DNA from: Gluconobacter kanchanaburiensis NBRC 103587
GTDB lineage: Bacteria > Pseudomonadota > Alphaproteobacteria > Acetobacterales > Acetobacteraceae
Direction of reading: 5' to 3'
Assembly (NCBI RefSeq): GCF_007988905.1
Contig: NZ_BJVA01000015.1
Coordinates: forward strand, 1 to 63,369
DNA: 63,369 bases
This document shows, one piece after another, positions 9,483-18,581 of this stretch. Below the pieces are notes generated by a model. It saw only the letters and a list, made by a program, of their open reading frames with translations, did no database searches and was not told the origin of the DNA. The position numbers and the translations under genes were made by a program. How positions within the stretch are numbered: position 1 is the stretch's first letter; each line of letters begins with the position of its first letter.

Positions 9483-10673
9483 ATGGATATCAGCGCGTCA
9501 CCGAGCATTGCGGATGGGCCGGTCTACACGCACCGTACCGTGCGTCTGGACAGTGGTCTTAATCTGGAATGCGGCATTCACCTGGCGCCTTTAGAGGTCG
9601 CCTACTGTACTTATGGCACGCTGTCCCCGGAGCGGAACAACGCGATCCTGATCTGTCATGCCCTGACGGGGGACCAGTACCTTGCAGAACAAAATCCCCT
9701 GACCGGCAAGCCTGGCTGGTGGAGCCGGATGGTTGGCCCGGGCCTGCCCATTGATACGAACCGCTATTTCGTCATCTGCTCCAATGTTCTGGGTGGCTGC
9801 ATGGGGACGACGGGCCCCCGTTCGGTGCGCGCGGAAACGGGGCGGGCGTGGGACAGTGAATTCCCTCCCATAACCATGCACGATATCGTGGCTACTCAGG
9901 CTCGGCTGATCGACCATTTGGGAATTGACCGTCTTTTCGCGGTTATCGGCGGTTCGATGGGCGGGATGCAGGCTCTGACCTGGGCGGCGGATTTCCCCGA
10001 TCGCGTTTTCGCCGTCATGCCGATCGCGACATCCCCCTTTCACTCTGCGCAGAACATTGCCTTCAATGAAGTCAGTCGACAGGCGATCTTTGCCGATCCG
10101 GACTGGCACGATGGCCATTACCGGGACTTCGACGCCATTCCAGCGCGGGGGCTTGGTGTGGCGCGGATGATGGCGCACATCACCTATCTTTCCGAAGAGG
10201 CGCTCAGTCGCAAGTTCGGGCGCCGGATCCGCCATGAAGCCGCGACTGCGGTTCCTGCGTCCAGCAGTCCGTCGCTGTTTGGCGAGATGTTCGAGGTCGA
10301 AAGCTATCTCCGCCATCAGGGATCGACCTTTGTCCGCAGGTTTGATGCCAATTCGTATCTGACCATCACGCGCGCCATGGATTATTTCGATCTTGCCGCC
10401 GAGTATGATGGCGATCTTGCTGCCCCATTCCGGAAATCGCAGACGCGTTTCTGTGTGGTGTCTTTTAGCTCGGACTGGCTTTTCCCGACGTCCCAGTCCC
10501 GCCTGCTGGTTCGCGCCCTGAACCGCGCGGGGGCGAACGTGTCGTTCGTCGAAATCGAGAGTGATCGTGGGCACGACGCCTTTCTGTTGGACGAGCCGGA
10601 TTTTGACCGAACGGTTCAGGGCTTCATCAATGGTGCGGCGGAGCATGCCGCTCTTGGGGAGGGTCGTCACTGA
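9483..10673 (+). CDS. metX: Homoserine O-acetyltransferase
   Basis: MetX transfers acetyl from acetyl-CoA to homoserine, the first committed step of methionine synthesis by direct sulfhydrylation. The alpha/beta-hydrolase fold shows the nucleophile elbow [10 protein letters not shown], the acid in SFSSDWLFP and the histidine in [10 protein letters not shown] chose the ATG at 9483 ([13 protein letters not shown], 396 residues), which follows an AGGGG-rich stretch; an ATG at 9429 in the same frame would add 18 atypical residues. The stop overlaps the metW start (TGATG), as is usual for metXW in alphaproteobacteria. I saw no recognisable SAM riboswitch in the 160 bp upstream. Confidence 0.95.
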   Translation: MDISASPSIADGPVYTHRTVRLDSGLNLECGIHLAPLEVAYCTYGTLSPERNNAILICHALTGDQYLAEQNPLTGKPGWWSRMVGPGLPIDTNRYFVICSNVLGGCMGTTGPRSVRAETGRAWDSEFPPITMHDIVATQARLIDHLGIDRLFAVIGGSMGGMQALTWAADFPDRVFAVMPIATSPFHSAQNIAFNEVSRQAIFADPDWHDGHYRDFDAIPARGLGVARMMAHITYLSEEALSRKFGRRIRHEAATAVPASSSPSLFGEMFEVESYLRHQGSTFVRRFDANSYLTITRAMDYFDLAAEYDGDLAAPFRKSQTRFCVVSFSSDWLFPTSQSRLLVRALNRAGANVSFVEIESDRGHDAFLLDEPDFDRTVQGFINGAAEHAALGEGRH

Positions 10674-11278
10674 TGCGAGTGGACCAGCGTCTCATTGCTG
10701 AAATGATCGAACCGAAAACCCGGGTTCTCGATGTCGGAAGTGGGGACGGCACCCTGATCGACTATCTCTATCGAACGCGCTCCTGCGATGCGCGTGGCAT
10801 CGAGATTGACATGGAGAATGTCACACAGTCAGTCGCTCATGGTCTTCCGGTCATGCACGGAGACGCCGACCACGATCTGGCAGATTATCCGGACGGCACA
10901 TTCGACTACGTTGTTCTTCAGAGAACGCTTCAGGCTGTCGAGCGGCCGCGCGAAGTTCTGCGTCAGATGCTGCGCATCGGACGTCACGCCATCGTCTCCT
11001 TTCCCAATTTCGGTCACTGGCGGCTCAGACTCCAGCTCGTGGTTACCGGCAGAATGCCAATGACCCCGGTCTGGAGTACGCCTTGGTATACCACGCCGAA
11101 TATCCATCCCTGCACGATCCGGGATTTCCTGATGCTGTGTGAAGAAGAGGGATATATCGTCCAGCAATGGCTGGCGATCGACGAGGACGGTGCGCGTGCG
11201 CCCTGGCGGCGCTCGATCCGTCTGGCCAATCTTTTTGGCGAACAGGCCCTGTTTCTGCTCAGACGGGCTGATACCTAA
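10673..11278 (+). CDS. metW: Methionine biosynthesis protein MetW
   Basis: MetW is a small methyltransferase-fold protein (201 residues) that accompanies MetX; in proteobacteria the pair is needed for homoserine acetylation. The SAM-binding-like motif VLDVGSGDGTLIDYL sits at residues 16-30, followed by the family motifs DYVVLQRTLQ and SFPNFGHWRLR. Translation is coupled to metX by a one-base overlap. A GC-rich hairpin without a T-run (around 11293-11314) follows the stop and may be a weak terminator. Confidence 0.95.
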   Translation: MRVDQRLIAEMIEPKTRVLDVGSGDGTLIDYLYRTRSCDARGIEIDMENVTQSVAHGLPVMHGDADHDLADYPDGTFDYVVLQRTLQAVERPREVLRQMLRIGRHAIVSFPNFGHWRLRLQLVVTGRMPMTPVWSTPWYTTPNIHPCTIRDFLMLCEEEGYIVQQWLAIDEDGARAPWRRSIRLANLFGEQALFLLRRADT

Positions 11279-11398
11279 GTAGACATATTTTGCGCCCCCT
11301 CCGCTCTTGGGGCGGTTGAAAAGTCCAGCGAACCCTGTCCTGACAGGTGACCACTCTGTGCTAAGCTACTTTTCCCATAAAATGACCGGAGCCTCGCT

Positions 11399-12007
11399 GT
11401 GAGCGATATCCTTCATGCAATTACGTCCCGGCGTGCCACCAAGCACTTCGATCCGTCCTACAGGATCGAAGACATCACCCTCATGTCCATTCTGGACGCT
11501 GCCCGCCATGCCCCGACGGCTTTCAATATCCAGCATTGCCGGTTTCTTGTAGTGCAGGATCGGGAGCAGCGTCGCCGGATCCGGGCTGCCGCCTGGGATC
11601 AGCCTCAGGTTGAGGACTGTGCCGCACTGATCGTCATGTGTGCGGACATCAAGGCATGGGAAAAGGATCCGGCGCGATACTGGAAAGATGCGCCGGCACC
11701 CGTGCGAGATGGTTATGTAAAAATGATCCACTCTTATTACGACGGGCGTGAGCAGGTACAGCACGATGAAGGCGTTCGCTCGTGTGGTCTCGCCGCTTAC
11801 GCCATCATGATGGCTGCCGCCGCTCACGGACTTCACACATGCCCCATGGATGGGTTTGATTTTGATGAAGTTGGCAGATTAATCAACTTGCCGGGAGATC
11901 ATGAAATCGTGATGTTCGTCGCCCTCGGGCGTGAGGCATCCTCGCCATCCCCTCGGGGAGGGTTTTTGCCTCTTGATGCAGTGGTTCATCGCGAAAGCTT
12001 CTCCTGA
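11399..12007 (+). CDS. Nitroreductase-family FMN oxidoreductase
   Basis: This 202-residue protein starts at a GTG and has the nitroreductase FMN-binding opening SRRATKHFDPSYRIED, then ARHAPTAFNIQHCRFLVV and the family-typical GLHTCPMDGFD. Members are homodimeric NAD(P)H-dependent reductases of nitroaromatics, quinones or related compounds. It stands alone, 120 bp after metW. The physiological substrate cannot be read from sequence. Confidence 0.88.
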   Translation: MSDILHAITSRRATKHFDPSYRIEDITLMSILDAARHAPTAFNIQHCRFLVVQDREQRRRIRAAAWDQPQVEDCAALIVMCADIKAWEKDPARYWKDAPAPVRDGYVKMIHSYYDGREQVQHDEGVRSCGLAAYAIMMAAAAHGLHTCPMDGFDFDEVGRLINLPGDHEIVMFVALGREASSPSPRGGFLPLDAVVHRESFS

Positions 12008-12301
12008 CTGCAAAACCCTCAGAAATAACGGGAAGTTTTTGAAACTGTTTCTGCCGTCTCCTTGCAATGGGACAAATCTCGTCCTACATCGCACGAACAC
12101 TTCAGGGGCGGTCCGCTGCGGTGTAACGGCGACATCCTGACCTTGGTGGTCCAGCCCAATCCTGTGTTTTCACGCAGGGTATGGAGCCGGATCAATTGAG
12201 GACGCCGTCGTCGGCCATAAGAGCCTGCAGACAGCGATGTGGCAGGAGATGTAGCGGTGCGGTTGCCTGAGCATGACCTTGCCGTCTCAAAGGAGAGGTC
12301 C

Positions 12302-13597
12302 ATGACCAGTTTTGCAGAACTCCAGCTTGCCGAGCCAATCCAGAAGGCTCTTGCGGAAGAGGGATATGTTACCCCAACGCCGATTCAGGCTGGTGCGATC
12401 CCTTATCTTCTGGAAGGACGCGATCTTCTTGGTCTGGCTCAAACCGGTACAGGTAAGACGGCTGCATTCGCCCTTCCCATTCTGAACCATATTTTCTCGA
12501 ACCGTCGTCCAGCTCCGCCGAAAGGTGTGCGAGCATTGGTTCTTGCCCCGACACGCGAGTTGGCCTCGCAGATCGGCGAGAGTTTCGCGGCTTATGCGCG
12601 CCACATGAAGTTCTCTTACGCTGTTGTTTTCGGCGGCGTGGGGCAGGGACGGCAGATTGAAGCAACCCGTCGCGGCGTAGATGTTCTTGTTGCCGCGCCA
12701 GGTCGTCTTCTGGATCTCATCGGGCAAAAACATATCGATCTCTCCACTCTGGAAATCCTTGTCTTGGACGAGGCTGACCGGATGCTCGACATGGGCTTCG
12801 TTCGCGATATCCAGCGCATTATGGCCCTGCTGCCGAAGCAGCGTCAGACCCTGCTGTTTTCCGCCACGATGCCGCCGTCTATCAGCGATCTGGCTCATTC
12901 TCTGCTGAAGGACCCCGCTACCGTTCAGGTGACGCCTGAATCCAGTACGGTCGATCGCATCAATCAGGCTGTCATGTTTGTTGACTCTGGCAGTAAGAAA
13001 GATGCGGCTCTGATGTTGCTGGAAAGCCCGAGTGTCGCACGCGCCGTGGTTTTTACGCTGATGAAGCATGAAGCCAACAAGGTTGCGGAGTTCCTTAACA
13101 AGAATGGAATTCGTGCGGAGGCCATTCATGGCAACAAGTCCCAGGGGGCTCGTGAACGTGCCATGGCAGGTTTTCGCAGCGGAGCTATCAAGGCTCTCGT
13201 TGCAACTGATATCGCCGCCAGAGGTATCGACGTGGATGAAGTCAGCCACGTCTTCAATTACGATCTTCCGAATGTGCCTGAATCCTATGTTCACCGTATC
13301 GGTCGTACAGCACGTGCCGGACGTGAAGGATGCGCGGTGTCGCTTTGCGATGCCGAGCAGCGCGCCTGGCTCAAGGATATCGAAAAGAAAATCGGCAAAC
13401 CCATTCCTGTCGTGACAGACCATCCTTTCCACTCCGAAGAGGCGCGGCTTTCTACGCAGCGTCCTCCGGTTCTGGGTGGTGGGCGTGGCGGCGGCGGAGG
13501 CGGTCGTCGTCGTTCGGGTCCGCCTTCGGGGGGGCGTGCGGGGGGCGGACGTGGAGGCCCTCCGAGCCGTGGCGGCTCTCGTTCGGGCTCACGTTAA
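12302..13597 (+). CDS. rhlE: DEAD-box RNA helicase, RhlE type
   Basis: The protein (431 residues) carries the DEAD-box set: the Q motif TPTPIQAGAIPYL, AQTGTGKTAAF, PTRELASQI, VLDEADRMLDMGF (DEAD), SATMP and HRIGRTARAG. The C-terminal 45 residues are a Gly/Arg-rich low-complexity tail typical of RhlE-type RNA binding. It acts in RNA remodelling, for example ribosome assembly or cold adaptation. I chose the ATG at 12302 because AGGAGAGG precedes it; an upstream in-frame start would add 21 unlikely residues. A 294-bp stretch without a gene precedes it and may act as a 5' leader, as is often seen for cold-regulated helicases (inference). Confidence 0.93.
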   Translation: MTSFAELQLAEPIQKALAEEGYVTPTPIQAGAIPYLLEGRDLLGLAQTGTGKTAAFALPILNHIFSNRRPAPPKGVRALVLAPTRELASQIGESFAAYARHMKFSYAVVFGGVGQGRQIEATRRGVDVLVAAPGRLLDLIGQKHIDLSTLEILVLDEADRMLDMGFVRDIQRIMALLPKQRQTLLFSATMPPSISDLAHSLLKDPATVQVTPESSTVDRINQAVMFVDSGSKKDAALMLLESPSVARAVVFTLMKHEANKVAEFLNKNGIRAEAIHGNKSQGARERAMAGFRSGAIKALVATDIAARGIDVDEVSHVFNYDLPNVPESYVHRIGRTARAGREGCAVSLCDAEQRAWLKDIEKKIGKPIPVVTDHPFHSEEARLSTQRPPVLGGGRGGGGGGRRRSGPPSGGRAGGGRGGPPSRGGSRSGSR

Positions 13598-13621
13598 GTT
13601 CGTTTGTTTTAGGGAGTGATA

Positions 13622-13660
13622 AAAAGGCCCGCCTTTGCAACAGCAGAGGCGGGCCTTTTG
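13622..13660 (+). terminator. Rho-independent terminator after the helicase gene
   Basis: A stem AAGGCCCGCCT / AGGCGGGCCTT with a loop of about ten bases is followed by TTTTGTTG, 25 bp after the stop codon. It also marks the end of conserved sequence before the genomic island. Confidence 0.92.
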
Positions 13661-13821
13661 TTGTGCGTGCAGAAAAAAAACATCTCTCTGAAGTTGAGGC
13701 GATAGATGGTTTTCCTCGGCGTCCAGTCAGTCTGCGTGCGTCAAAGCCTCATCTGTCTAAATCGCACCAAGGATCAGGTCGAATCTTGAGGGATAAAAAT
13801 TCTTAAAACGACAAGATTTTC

Positions 13822-13843
13822 GATTTGTCTGGCGGAGAGGGTG
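13822..13843 (+). repeat. Left attachment site (partial copy of the tRNA-Ser 3' end)
   Basis: The sequence matches 36088-36109 at 21 of 22 positions and includes the encoded CCA end, discriminator base and acceptor strand of the tRNA-Ser gene (in reverse complement). With a few more bases upstream, 27 of 30 positions agree. Beyond the repeat the tRNA sequence is lost, so this is the remnant copy left by integration. Confidence 0.85.
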
Positions 13844-13900
13844 TCCGCCGATATGGGGCGTCACGGAAAAGCGGATCAGCGCAATAACCCTTGTTTTTCA

Positions 13901-13918
13901 TGATTTTGCGGAAAATCA
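13901..13918. promoter_or_regulatory. Inverted repeat upstream of the integrase gene
   Basis: TGATTTT and AAAATCA form a 7-bp inverted repeat around a 4-base centre, about 75 bp before the integrase start. The position fits an operator or integrase/Xis binding site; there is no direct evidence for either. Confidence 0.4.
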
Positions 13919-13962
13919 CGCCATCCTGAAGAAGCAGATAGACGCATTGGAACCCATCCCGT

Positions 13963-13984
13963 AAGGTGGGACGGAAGATGGGAC
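13963..13984 (+). repeat. Paired arm-type-like motif, left end of the island
   Basis: AAGGTGGGAC (13963) and AAGATGGGAC (13975) are direct copies spaced 12 bp apart, immediately before the integrase gene. The same decamer type, AAG(A/G)TGGG(A/T)(C/T), occurs as a pair with the same 12-bp pitch at 36018-36039 near the other end. This is what arm-type integrase binding sites look like. Confidence 0.55.
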
Positions 13985-13993
13985 TGAAAAGCC

Positions 13994-15286
13994 ATGAGCA
14001 AGCTGCCGCCGAACCAGATGAATGCCCGCAAGGTCGCCTCCCTTAAAGACGGGGTTCACGGCGATGGCGGAAATTTATGGATTACCGTCCGGGGCGACAC
14101 CCGGGCTTGGACCTTCCGCTATAAAAGTCCAAAGACCGGCAAAAGACGGGAGATGGGACTCGGTCCCGCCCGGGATATTTCTCTGGCCGATGCCCGGCTC
14201 CGGGCAGCCGAGAACCGGTGCCTGCTTCTGGAAGGGCTCGACCCTCTCGAAGAGAAAGCCCGGCAGAAGGGACCTGACGTTCAGGAGCGCACCTTCGCAC
14301 AGGTTGCCGAGCAGTACATCACCGAACAGGCGCCGGGCTGGAAAGATCCGCGCTCGGCGCCCATGTGGCGCAGCTCTCTGGAGCGTCATGTTTCTCCCAT
14401 CCTCGGTCAGAAACCGATTGGCAGCGTGCAGACAGAGGACGTGCTCGCCGTCCTGCGACCGATCTGGGAGAGCACGACCGAAACCGCAACACGGCTGCGT
14501 GGACGGATGGAGCGTATTCTGGACTATGCGCAGAGCCATCACTGGCGCGAGGGTGAGAACCCGGCCCGCTGGCGGGGGCATCTGGCGAACATCCTTCCCA
14601 AACCCACGGCCGTCACGAAGGTGGTGCACCATGCCGCCTTGCCCTATCGCGACCTCCCGCCGGTCTACAGCCGGCTCAGCGCCGAGCACGGTGTAGGAGC
14701 TTTGGCCGCACGGTTCGTCTGCCTGACCGCAACCCGGTCTGGCGAGGTCCGCAAGGCCCTGTGGTCGGAGATCGATCTGAAGAAAAAGATCTGGACCATC
14801 CCGGCCGAGCGGATGAAGGCCGGGCGGGAGCATCGTGTGCCCCTGACGAACGGAGCGATGGCATTGCTGTATAAAGTCCAGACCCTGAGATCCACTTCCG
14901 GTGAGGACAGTTTCGTGTTTCCCGGTGGCCGGGTTGGATCACCGCTGAGCGATGTCGCGGTCTCCAAAGCCCTCCATCAGGCCGCAGGCACGAAGGATGT
15001 GACGATCCATGGTTTGCGCTCCAGCTTCCGGGACTGGGCGGCTGAGGAAACCGACTTTCCACGCGAGGTCGCCGAAATGGCGTTGGCCCATGCCATCGGT
15101 GACAAGGTCGAGGCGGCCTATCGCCGCGGGGATCTCTTCAACAGGCGTTCAGAGATGATGTTTGCCTGGGAACGCTTCTGTGCCGGGCAATCCAGTGAGG
15201 CGGTCGCAAAGCCTTCGCGTCCCAATCCTGACAGCGCCCCGCTCTTCACCTGGAAAGACTCTGAAACCGGGGATCCAGATGCCTGA
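13994..15286 (+). CDS. P4-type tyrosine site-specific integrase
   Basis: This 430-residue recombinase has the N-terminal arm-binding domain of P4-like integrases (KVASLKDGVHGDGGNLWITV), a core-binding domain around residues 95-190 and a catalytic domain with the first Arg in TATRSGEVRKALW, the HxxR box in IHGLRSSFRDWAAE, a His in MALAHAIG and the nucleophile Tyr in VEAAYRRGD. All catalytic residues are present, so it is probably active. It would insert the island into the 3' end of tRNA-Ser, although here it lies at the end away from the intact tRNA gene. The length is normal for the family. Confidence 0.95.
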   Translation: MSKLPPNQMNARKVASLKDGVHGDGGNLWITVRGDTRAWTFRYKSPKTGKRREMGLGPARDISLADARLRAAENRCLLLEGLDPLEEKARQKGPDVQERTFAQVAEQYITEQAPGWKDPRSAPMWRSSLERHVSPILGQKPIGSVQTEDVLAVLRPIWESTTETATRLRGRMERILDYAQSHHWREGENPARWRGHLANILPKPTAVTKVVHHAALPYRDLPPVYSRLSAEHGVGALAARFVCLTATRSGEVRKALWSEIDLKKKIWTIPAERMKAGREHRVPLTNGAMALLYKVQTLRSTSGEDSFVFPGGRVGSPLSDVAVSKALHQAAGTKDVTIHGLRSSFRDWAAEETDFPREVAEMALAHAIGDKVEAAYRRGDLFNRRSEMMFAWERFCAGQSSEAVAKPSRPNPDSAPLFTWKDSETGDPDA

Positions 15287-15305
15287 AGGCCCGTCAGAAG
15301 CCCAA

Positions 15306-15557
15306 TGACGCGTCACGGATTGCGTCGTACCGGTCCGCACAATCTCAGTGACGCGTCATCAATGCGCTATGTCGCCATTCCATGAGCAGCTCAAAAGCAT
15401 GGCACTGCGCCATAAAATCGGGCTGCCAGATCGCTTAAGATGGCACGATAACAGGTTTTTGGAGCACAGCTCCGAAAAACCTTAGAAAACAAACACTTAC
15501 GTTTATGTTTTCCTACGTGCCCTGCCGTGGGCGTCCGCATCACGCTGTGACGCGTCA
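15306..15557. repeat. Three copies of the palindrome TGACGCGTCA
   Basis: Perfect 10-bp palindromes lie at 15306-15315, 15349-15358 and 15548-15557. The first two start 43 bp apart, about four helical turns, and the third 199 bp further on. Such spacing fits sites for a dimeric DNA-binding protein. The protein is unknown. Confidence 0.6.
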
Positions 15558-15715
15558 TCCGGACCTGCACGCGCCCCCGTTCCGGGGTCGCGCCGCCCTG
15601 AGGGCGGCGGTGCAGAATTCGGCCTCTCTCCCTCTCTCATGACGGGAAATAATCAGAGGGGTTCTGTCGTTTTTTGGCTTCGCGAGGGAGGGCCGGGCTG
15701 GTCCTCCCCCCAAAG

Positions 15716-15758
15716 GGCCTCACGCAGAGCGTGAGGCCAAATGGTCGCCGTGCGACCA
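15716..15758. promoter_or_regulatory. Two adjacent perfect hairpins upstream of the 15824-17952 operon
   Basis: GGCCTCACGC / GCGTGAGGCC closes a 3-base loop at 15716-15738, and TGGTCGC / GCGACCA closes another 3-base loop at 15742-15758. Neither is followed by a T-run, so they are not typical terminators. They could be a 5' leader structure, an oriT-like element or attenuation signals for the operon starting 65 bp downstream. Confidence 0.5.
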
Positions 15759-15823
15759 GAGCGAGGGTTTTCTCTCTTGCTTGTTTTCTTTGGGGCTCTC
15801 TTCTCTTTTTGGAGCCTTTCGCA

Positions 15824-16030
15824 ATGACCAGGTCATTCACCGAACTCGACACGCTTTTTGACGCCCACGCCGTGCTTGCGGGCGTCGTTCTTCCCACACT
15901 GCGCGATGTGATCGCACGGCCCGGAGCGTTTACCAGCGATACGCGGCTTGAGGGCACGCTGATCGTTCTGGCGCAGACAGTCCGCTCACTGAACCGGGCG
16001 CTGACGGAGAACGCAGGAGACTGGACATGA
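15824..16030 (+). CDS. Small protein of unknown function, first gene of a four-gene operon
   Basis: The ATG at 15824, preceded by GGAG, gives 68 residues (MTRSFTELDTLFDAHAVLAG). The sequence is mostly helical, with no signal or membrane segment. Its stop overlaps the next start (ATGA), so it is translationally coupled to the 188-residue gene. I do not recognise a family. Confidence 0.65.
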   Translation: MTRSFTELDTLFDAHAVLAGVVLPTLRDVIARPGAFTSDTRLEGTLIVLAQTVRSLNRALTENAGDWT

Positions 16031-16593
16031 CGTACTTCCTGTGCATGGACCTGGCTGTCCGCCTGATGGGCCTTGTCTCCTCCCGCGATCGCCCGGACGC
16101 TCCGCTCCGGCCGACCGGGACTGCCGTCTGTCTGTACGATCTTGTCCTGTCCCGGGCCGAACCCTTCGCTGTGGCCGAGCAGTTGGGGCTGTGGTTCCCC
16201 TGTCGAGAGGCCGATCAGGAGACGGCCAACAGACAGGCTCTGCGGGACCAGATCCTGCAGCAGCCCATGCTGTCGTCAGTCGACGCTTTCTCTTCTCCTG
16301 TCCTGCTTCCGGATCTCGTTCTGCTCATGGGTGCGCAGGAGACAGCCTGGCTCGGGCCCTGGTCGTCAGAGAAGCCGCAGGTCATGACTCTGGACGATCT
16401 GATGCACCGGCTTGCGCCAGAACTGGCGGGAGCTGGGAACACGACCGAAGCCCTTCTGGCCCGGTTTGCAGCGGAAGACCGCTCGGGCGTTCATCCAGCT
16501 TCAGACCTCGTCCGCATTCATGCCGCAGCCCGGCTGATCGAAGCGCTCTATACCGCCCAGGGCCCCAAGGCCGGCCTCCCGTATCGCCTGTAA
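16027..16593 (+). CDS. Protein of unknown function, second gene of the operon
   Basis: This 188-residue protein begins MTYFLCMDLAVRLMGLVSS and shows no motif I can assign. It is moderately hydrophobic but without a clear membrane helix. It overlaps the preceding gene by 4 bp, and the next gene begins 67 bp later. Codon use looks like that of the neighbouring Acetobacteraceae-like genes, so it is likely real. Confidence 0.65.
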   Translation: MTYFLCMDLAVRLMGLVSSRDRPDAPLRPTGTAVCLYDLVLSRAEPFAVAEQLGLWFPCREADQETANRQALRDQILQQPMLSSVDAFSSPVLLPDLVLLMGAQETAWLGPWSSEKPQVMTLDDLMHRLAPELAGAGNTTEALLARFAAEDRSGVHPASDLVRIHAAARLIEALYTAQGPKAGLPYRL

Positions 16594-16660
16594 CACCTGA
16601 CACCGACAGGTCGGACAACTCCGGCCTTTCATTTCCTCCCTACAAAAATCTGGAGGCTTC

Positions 16661-17308
16661 ATGCTTCTCACAAAAATCCCGGTCGCTGCGGCGACCGCGC
16701 CTCGTCACGTGCGCTCTTTCTTCGAGCCCACGGATGATGATCTCGATCTGTATCGCGACATCAGTTTCAAACTGAAGGCGCAACCGCCCTCAAGCCTGTT
16801 CCGCTACCTTCAACCGGCGGGACGGCATCTGATGCAACTCGGTGATGAAGGACCCGGCGTCTGGGCCGGTCTCCTGCGCAGGGTCGAGCAGCGCTGGCCC
16901 GGTCTGCCCAGCCGTGGCCGCGTTGCTTCTGACGGAACACACCTGAATTCAGCGCTCGAACGGATTGCCTATGAGGCCGTCAAACCCGTCGTTCCGCGGG
17001 ATGTTGCGCTGGATCTGGAAATTGCCCTCGACCCGTTGCAGCAGCCGCGGTTCTATTCCGATTTCGCCATCCGTCACGGCTCGCGTGTGATGCATATCGA
17101 AATTGTAGGCGCCTGCGGTGCAGACCGGGTGACACGCAATGACTGGGAAGCCTATTTGCTGGCCCAGTTTGACCGAAGGCTGGAGGTCTACCGGCAGAAG
17201 TGCCTTACGCCCGAGATCTGGTATCTCAACGACCTGCTTGAGCCAGCGCAGTTACAGAAGCGATTCCTCGCCCTGGTAGCGCAGCTGCGCTCGGGAGGCA
17301 GGTCATGA
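16661..17308 (+). CDS. Protein of unknown function with a possible nuclease-like core
   Basis: The product has 215 residues. The central stretch, NSALERIAYEA ... FYSDFAIRHGSRVMHIEIVGACG ... NDWEAYLLAQFDRRLEVYRQ, has the order Glu-helix, Asp-strand, Glu-strand seen in the PD-(D/E)xK fold, but the ExK lysine is replaced (E-I-V). It may be an inactive or divergent relative; this is an inference from pattern only. The stop overlaps the start of the next gene, so the two are coupled. Confidence 0.65.
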   Translation: MLLTKIPVAAATAPRHVRSFFEPTDDDLDLYRDISFKLKAQPPSSLFRYLQPAGRHLMQLGDEGPGVWAGLLRRVEQRWPGLPSRGRVASDGTHLNSALERIAYEAVKPVVPRDVALDLEIALDPLQQPRFYSDFAIRHGSRVMHIEIVGACGADRVTRNDWEAYLLAQFDRRLEVYRQKCLTPEIWYLNDLLEPAQLQKRFLALVAQLRSGGRS

Positions 17309-17952
17309 CCCAGGGTCCGATCCGGCTGCCGCGCTGGCCCATCACGCGCCTGAAACTGCTCGACATGACACCGGATCAGAAAGGAGCGCCCTATGCGGGC
17401 GCTCCCGTCACGCTGCTGCAGAGGGACGGCTTTGTCGAAGAGCGAAGCCTGCTCTGGCTCAGCGCCCCCCGGCGTTCCTCGGGTCGTCTGGAGGAAAGTC
17501 TCGATGAGCATGGGCAGCCTGCCCTGACCATCAGCGATCCCCTGTTCCGGGCCGTGATGCCGGTGGATGCCCCGCGACCCTTTGTTCTGGCAGGGTTTCA
17601 CATGTCGTTCCTGCGCCGCGTGCTGGGTGGGCCGCAGGACCGGCCGCCTCATGATCTCTGTCTGTACCGGCTCGCACGACAGCGGGCGTCCTGGTTGCGG
17701 CCGTGCGGGTTGCAGGAATCCGTCCTCGAACTGCGGACAGACCTGATGACAGAACTGACGCGGGACAGCCCTTTCCTGCGTTTGAACTGCGCAGCCGCGC
17801 TGCTTGAAACACTTCTTGAGTGGGAGCCGCTGAACCGGCTGCTGGTGCTGTCAGGTAACGTCGTCTCTCCACCGCCTGGCGAGGAGGAGCCTTTCGGCCA
17901 GGCCGCAGAGTGGGCCTGTCTGCCTCAAGGCCCTGCCATGCTGGAAGAGTAA
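17305..17952 (+). CDS. Protein of unknown function, last gene of the operon
   Basis: The 215-residue protein starts at an ATG that overlaps the stop of the previous gene by 4 bp (MTQGPIRLPRWPITRLKLLD). It contains paired Asp/Arg-rich segments and no recognised motif, signal peptide or membrane segment. The tight coupling of all four genes (15824-17952) suggests that the products act together. Confidence 0.65.
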   Translation: MTQGPIRLPRWPITRLKLLDMTPDQKGAPYAGAPVTLLQRDGFVEERSLLWLSAPRRSSGRLEESLDEHGQPALTISDPLFRAVMPVDAPRPFVLAGFHMSFLRRVLGGPQDRPPHDLCLYRLARQRASWLRPCGLQESVLELRTDLMTELTRDSPFLRLNCAAALLETLLEWEPLNRLLVLSGNVVSPPPGEEEPFGQAAEWACLPQGPAMLEE

Positions 17953-18094
17953 GGTGCCAGCGGATGCGTCGATCTTGGTGCAGGACTGTTCCAAGCTGCC
18001 CTCGGACCCAGATGATGCATCTAGCTCCAGCTCTTCAGCGGCCTGGGTTAACCCCCTCTGCCTTCAACACCAGAGGGGATTTTCTTCTGTAACC

Positions 18095-18493
18095 TCAGAA
18101 CAGCCCGCTGCCGGTTTTGACAGCGGAGGCATTCATGGTGTGGTGCCAGACGACATTGCCGTTGAAGATTACGGTCAGTGTCTTTTCCGTGCCATGGGTG
18201 CCCTGATGCAGGTCGCCATAGAGCGGAATGAAGTTTGCGGCGTCAGACGAGGCATTGGTGAACGCATACCGCCACTGCTCATGGCCGCTATCGGTGAACG
18301 TGCTCTCGCGCGGGTCTCCGAACAGCGCCCGGATCTGGTCTTTGGTTGTCACGCCATCATGGATCTTCTGATCGATGGAGGCGCCGGTCTCGTTTTTGAG
18401 GGTTTCGTTGCCTTCCGAGGCACAGCCTGTCAGGGCGATCAGCCCGGTGAGAGACAACGTGACGGCAAGGGTTCTGAGATGACGTGCAGACAT
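18095..18493 (-). CDS. Outer-membrane lipoprotein of the SmpA/BamE-like fold
   Basis: This 132-residue protein has a lipoprotein signal with lipobox LTGC (Cys at about residue 24), then a domain beginning VTTKDQIRALFGDPRESTF, the helix-turn typical of SmpA/OmlA-like domains, and GHEQWRYAF. In the known family such domains help outer-membrane assembly (BamE) or form small periplasmic lipoproteins of unknown role. The second type is more likely here because the gene sits inside a mobile island. It is transcribed away from the preceding operon. Confidence 0.8.
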   Translation of the reverse strand: MSARHLRTLAVTLSLTGLIALTGCASEGNETLKNETGASIDQKIHDGVTTKDQIRALFGDPRESTFTDSGHEQWRYAFTNASSDAANFIPLYGDLHQGTHGTEKTLTVIFNGNVVWHHTMNASAVKTGSGLF

Positions 18494-18581
18494 GCGGGAT
18501 CCTTTGCTGTTTTTGCAAAACAGTTGCTAAGAGAAAAATTGGAAAAAAGCGGACGACCTGCCGAAAAACGAACGGACCGTC

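Larger units (their letters stand above)
15287..15823. other. Intergenic region with repeated palindromes and tandem hairpins
   Basis: No gene is apparent in these 537 bp. The stretch holds three copies of a 10-bp palindrome in its first half and two perfect hairpins shortly before the next gene. It separates the integrase from a four-gene operon of unknown function and may carry a replication, transfer or regulatory site. Confidence 0.5.

Noticed and set aside
12287-13432. Minus-strand frame of 381 codons over the DEAD-box helicase
   Set aside because: Shadow of a gene with all helicase motifs.
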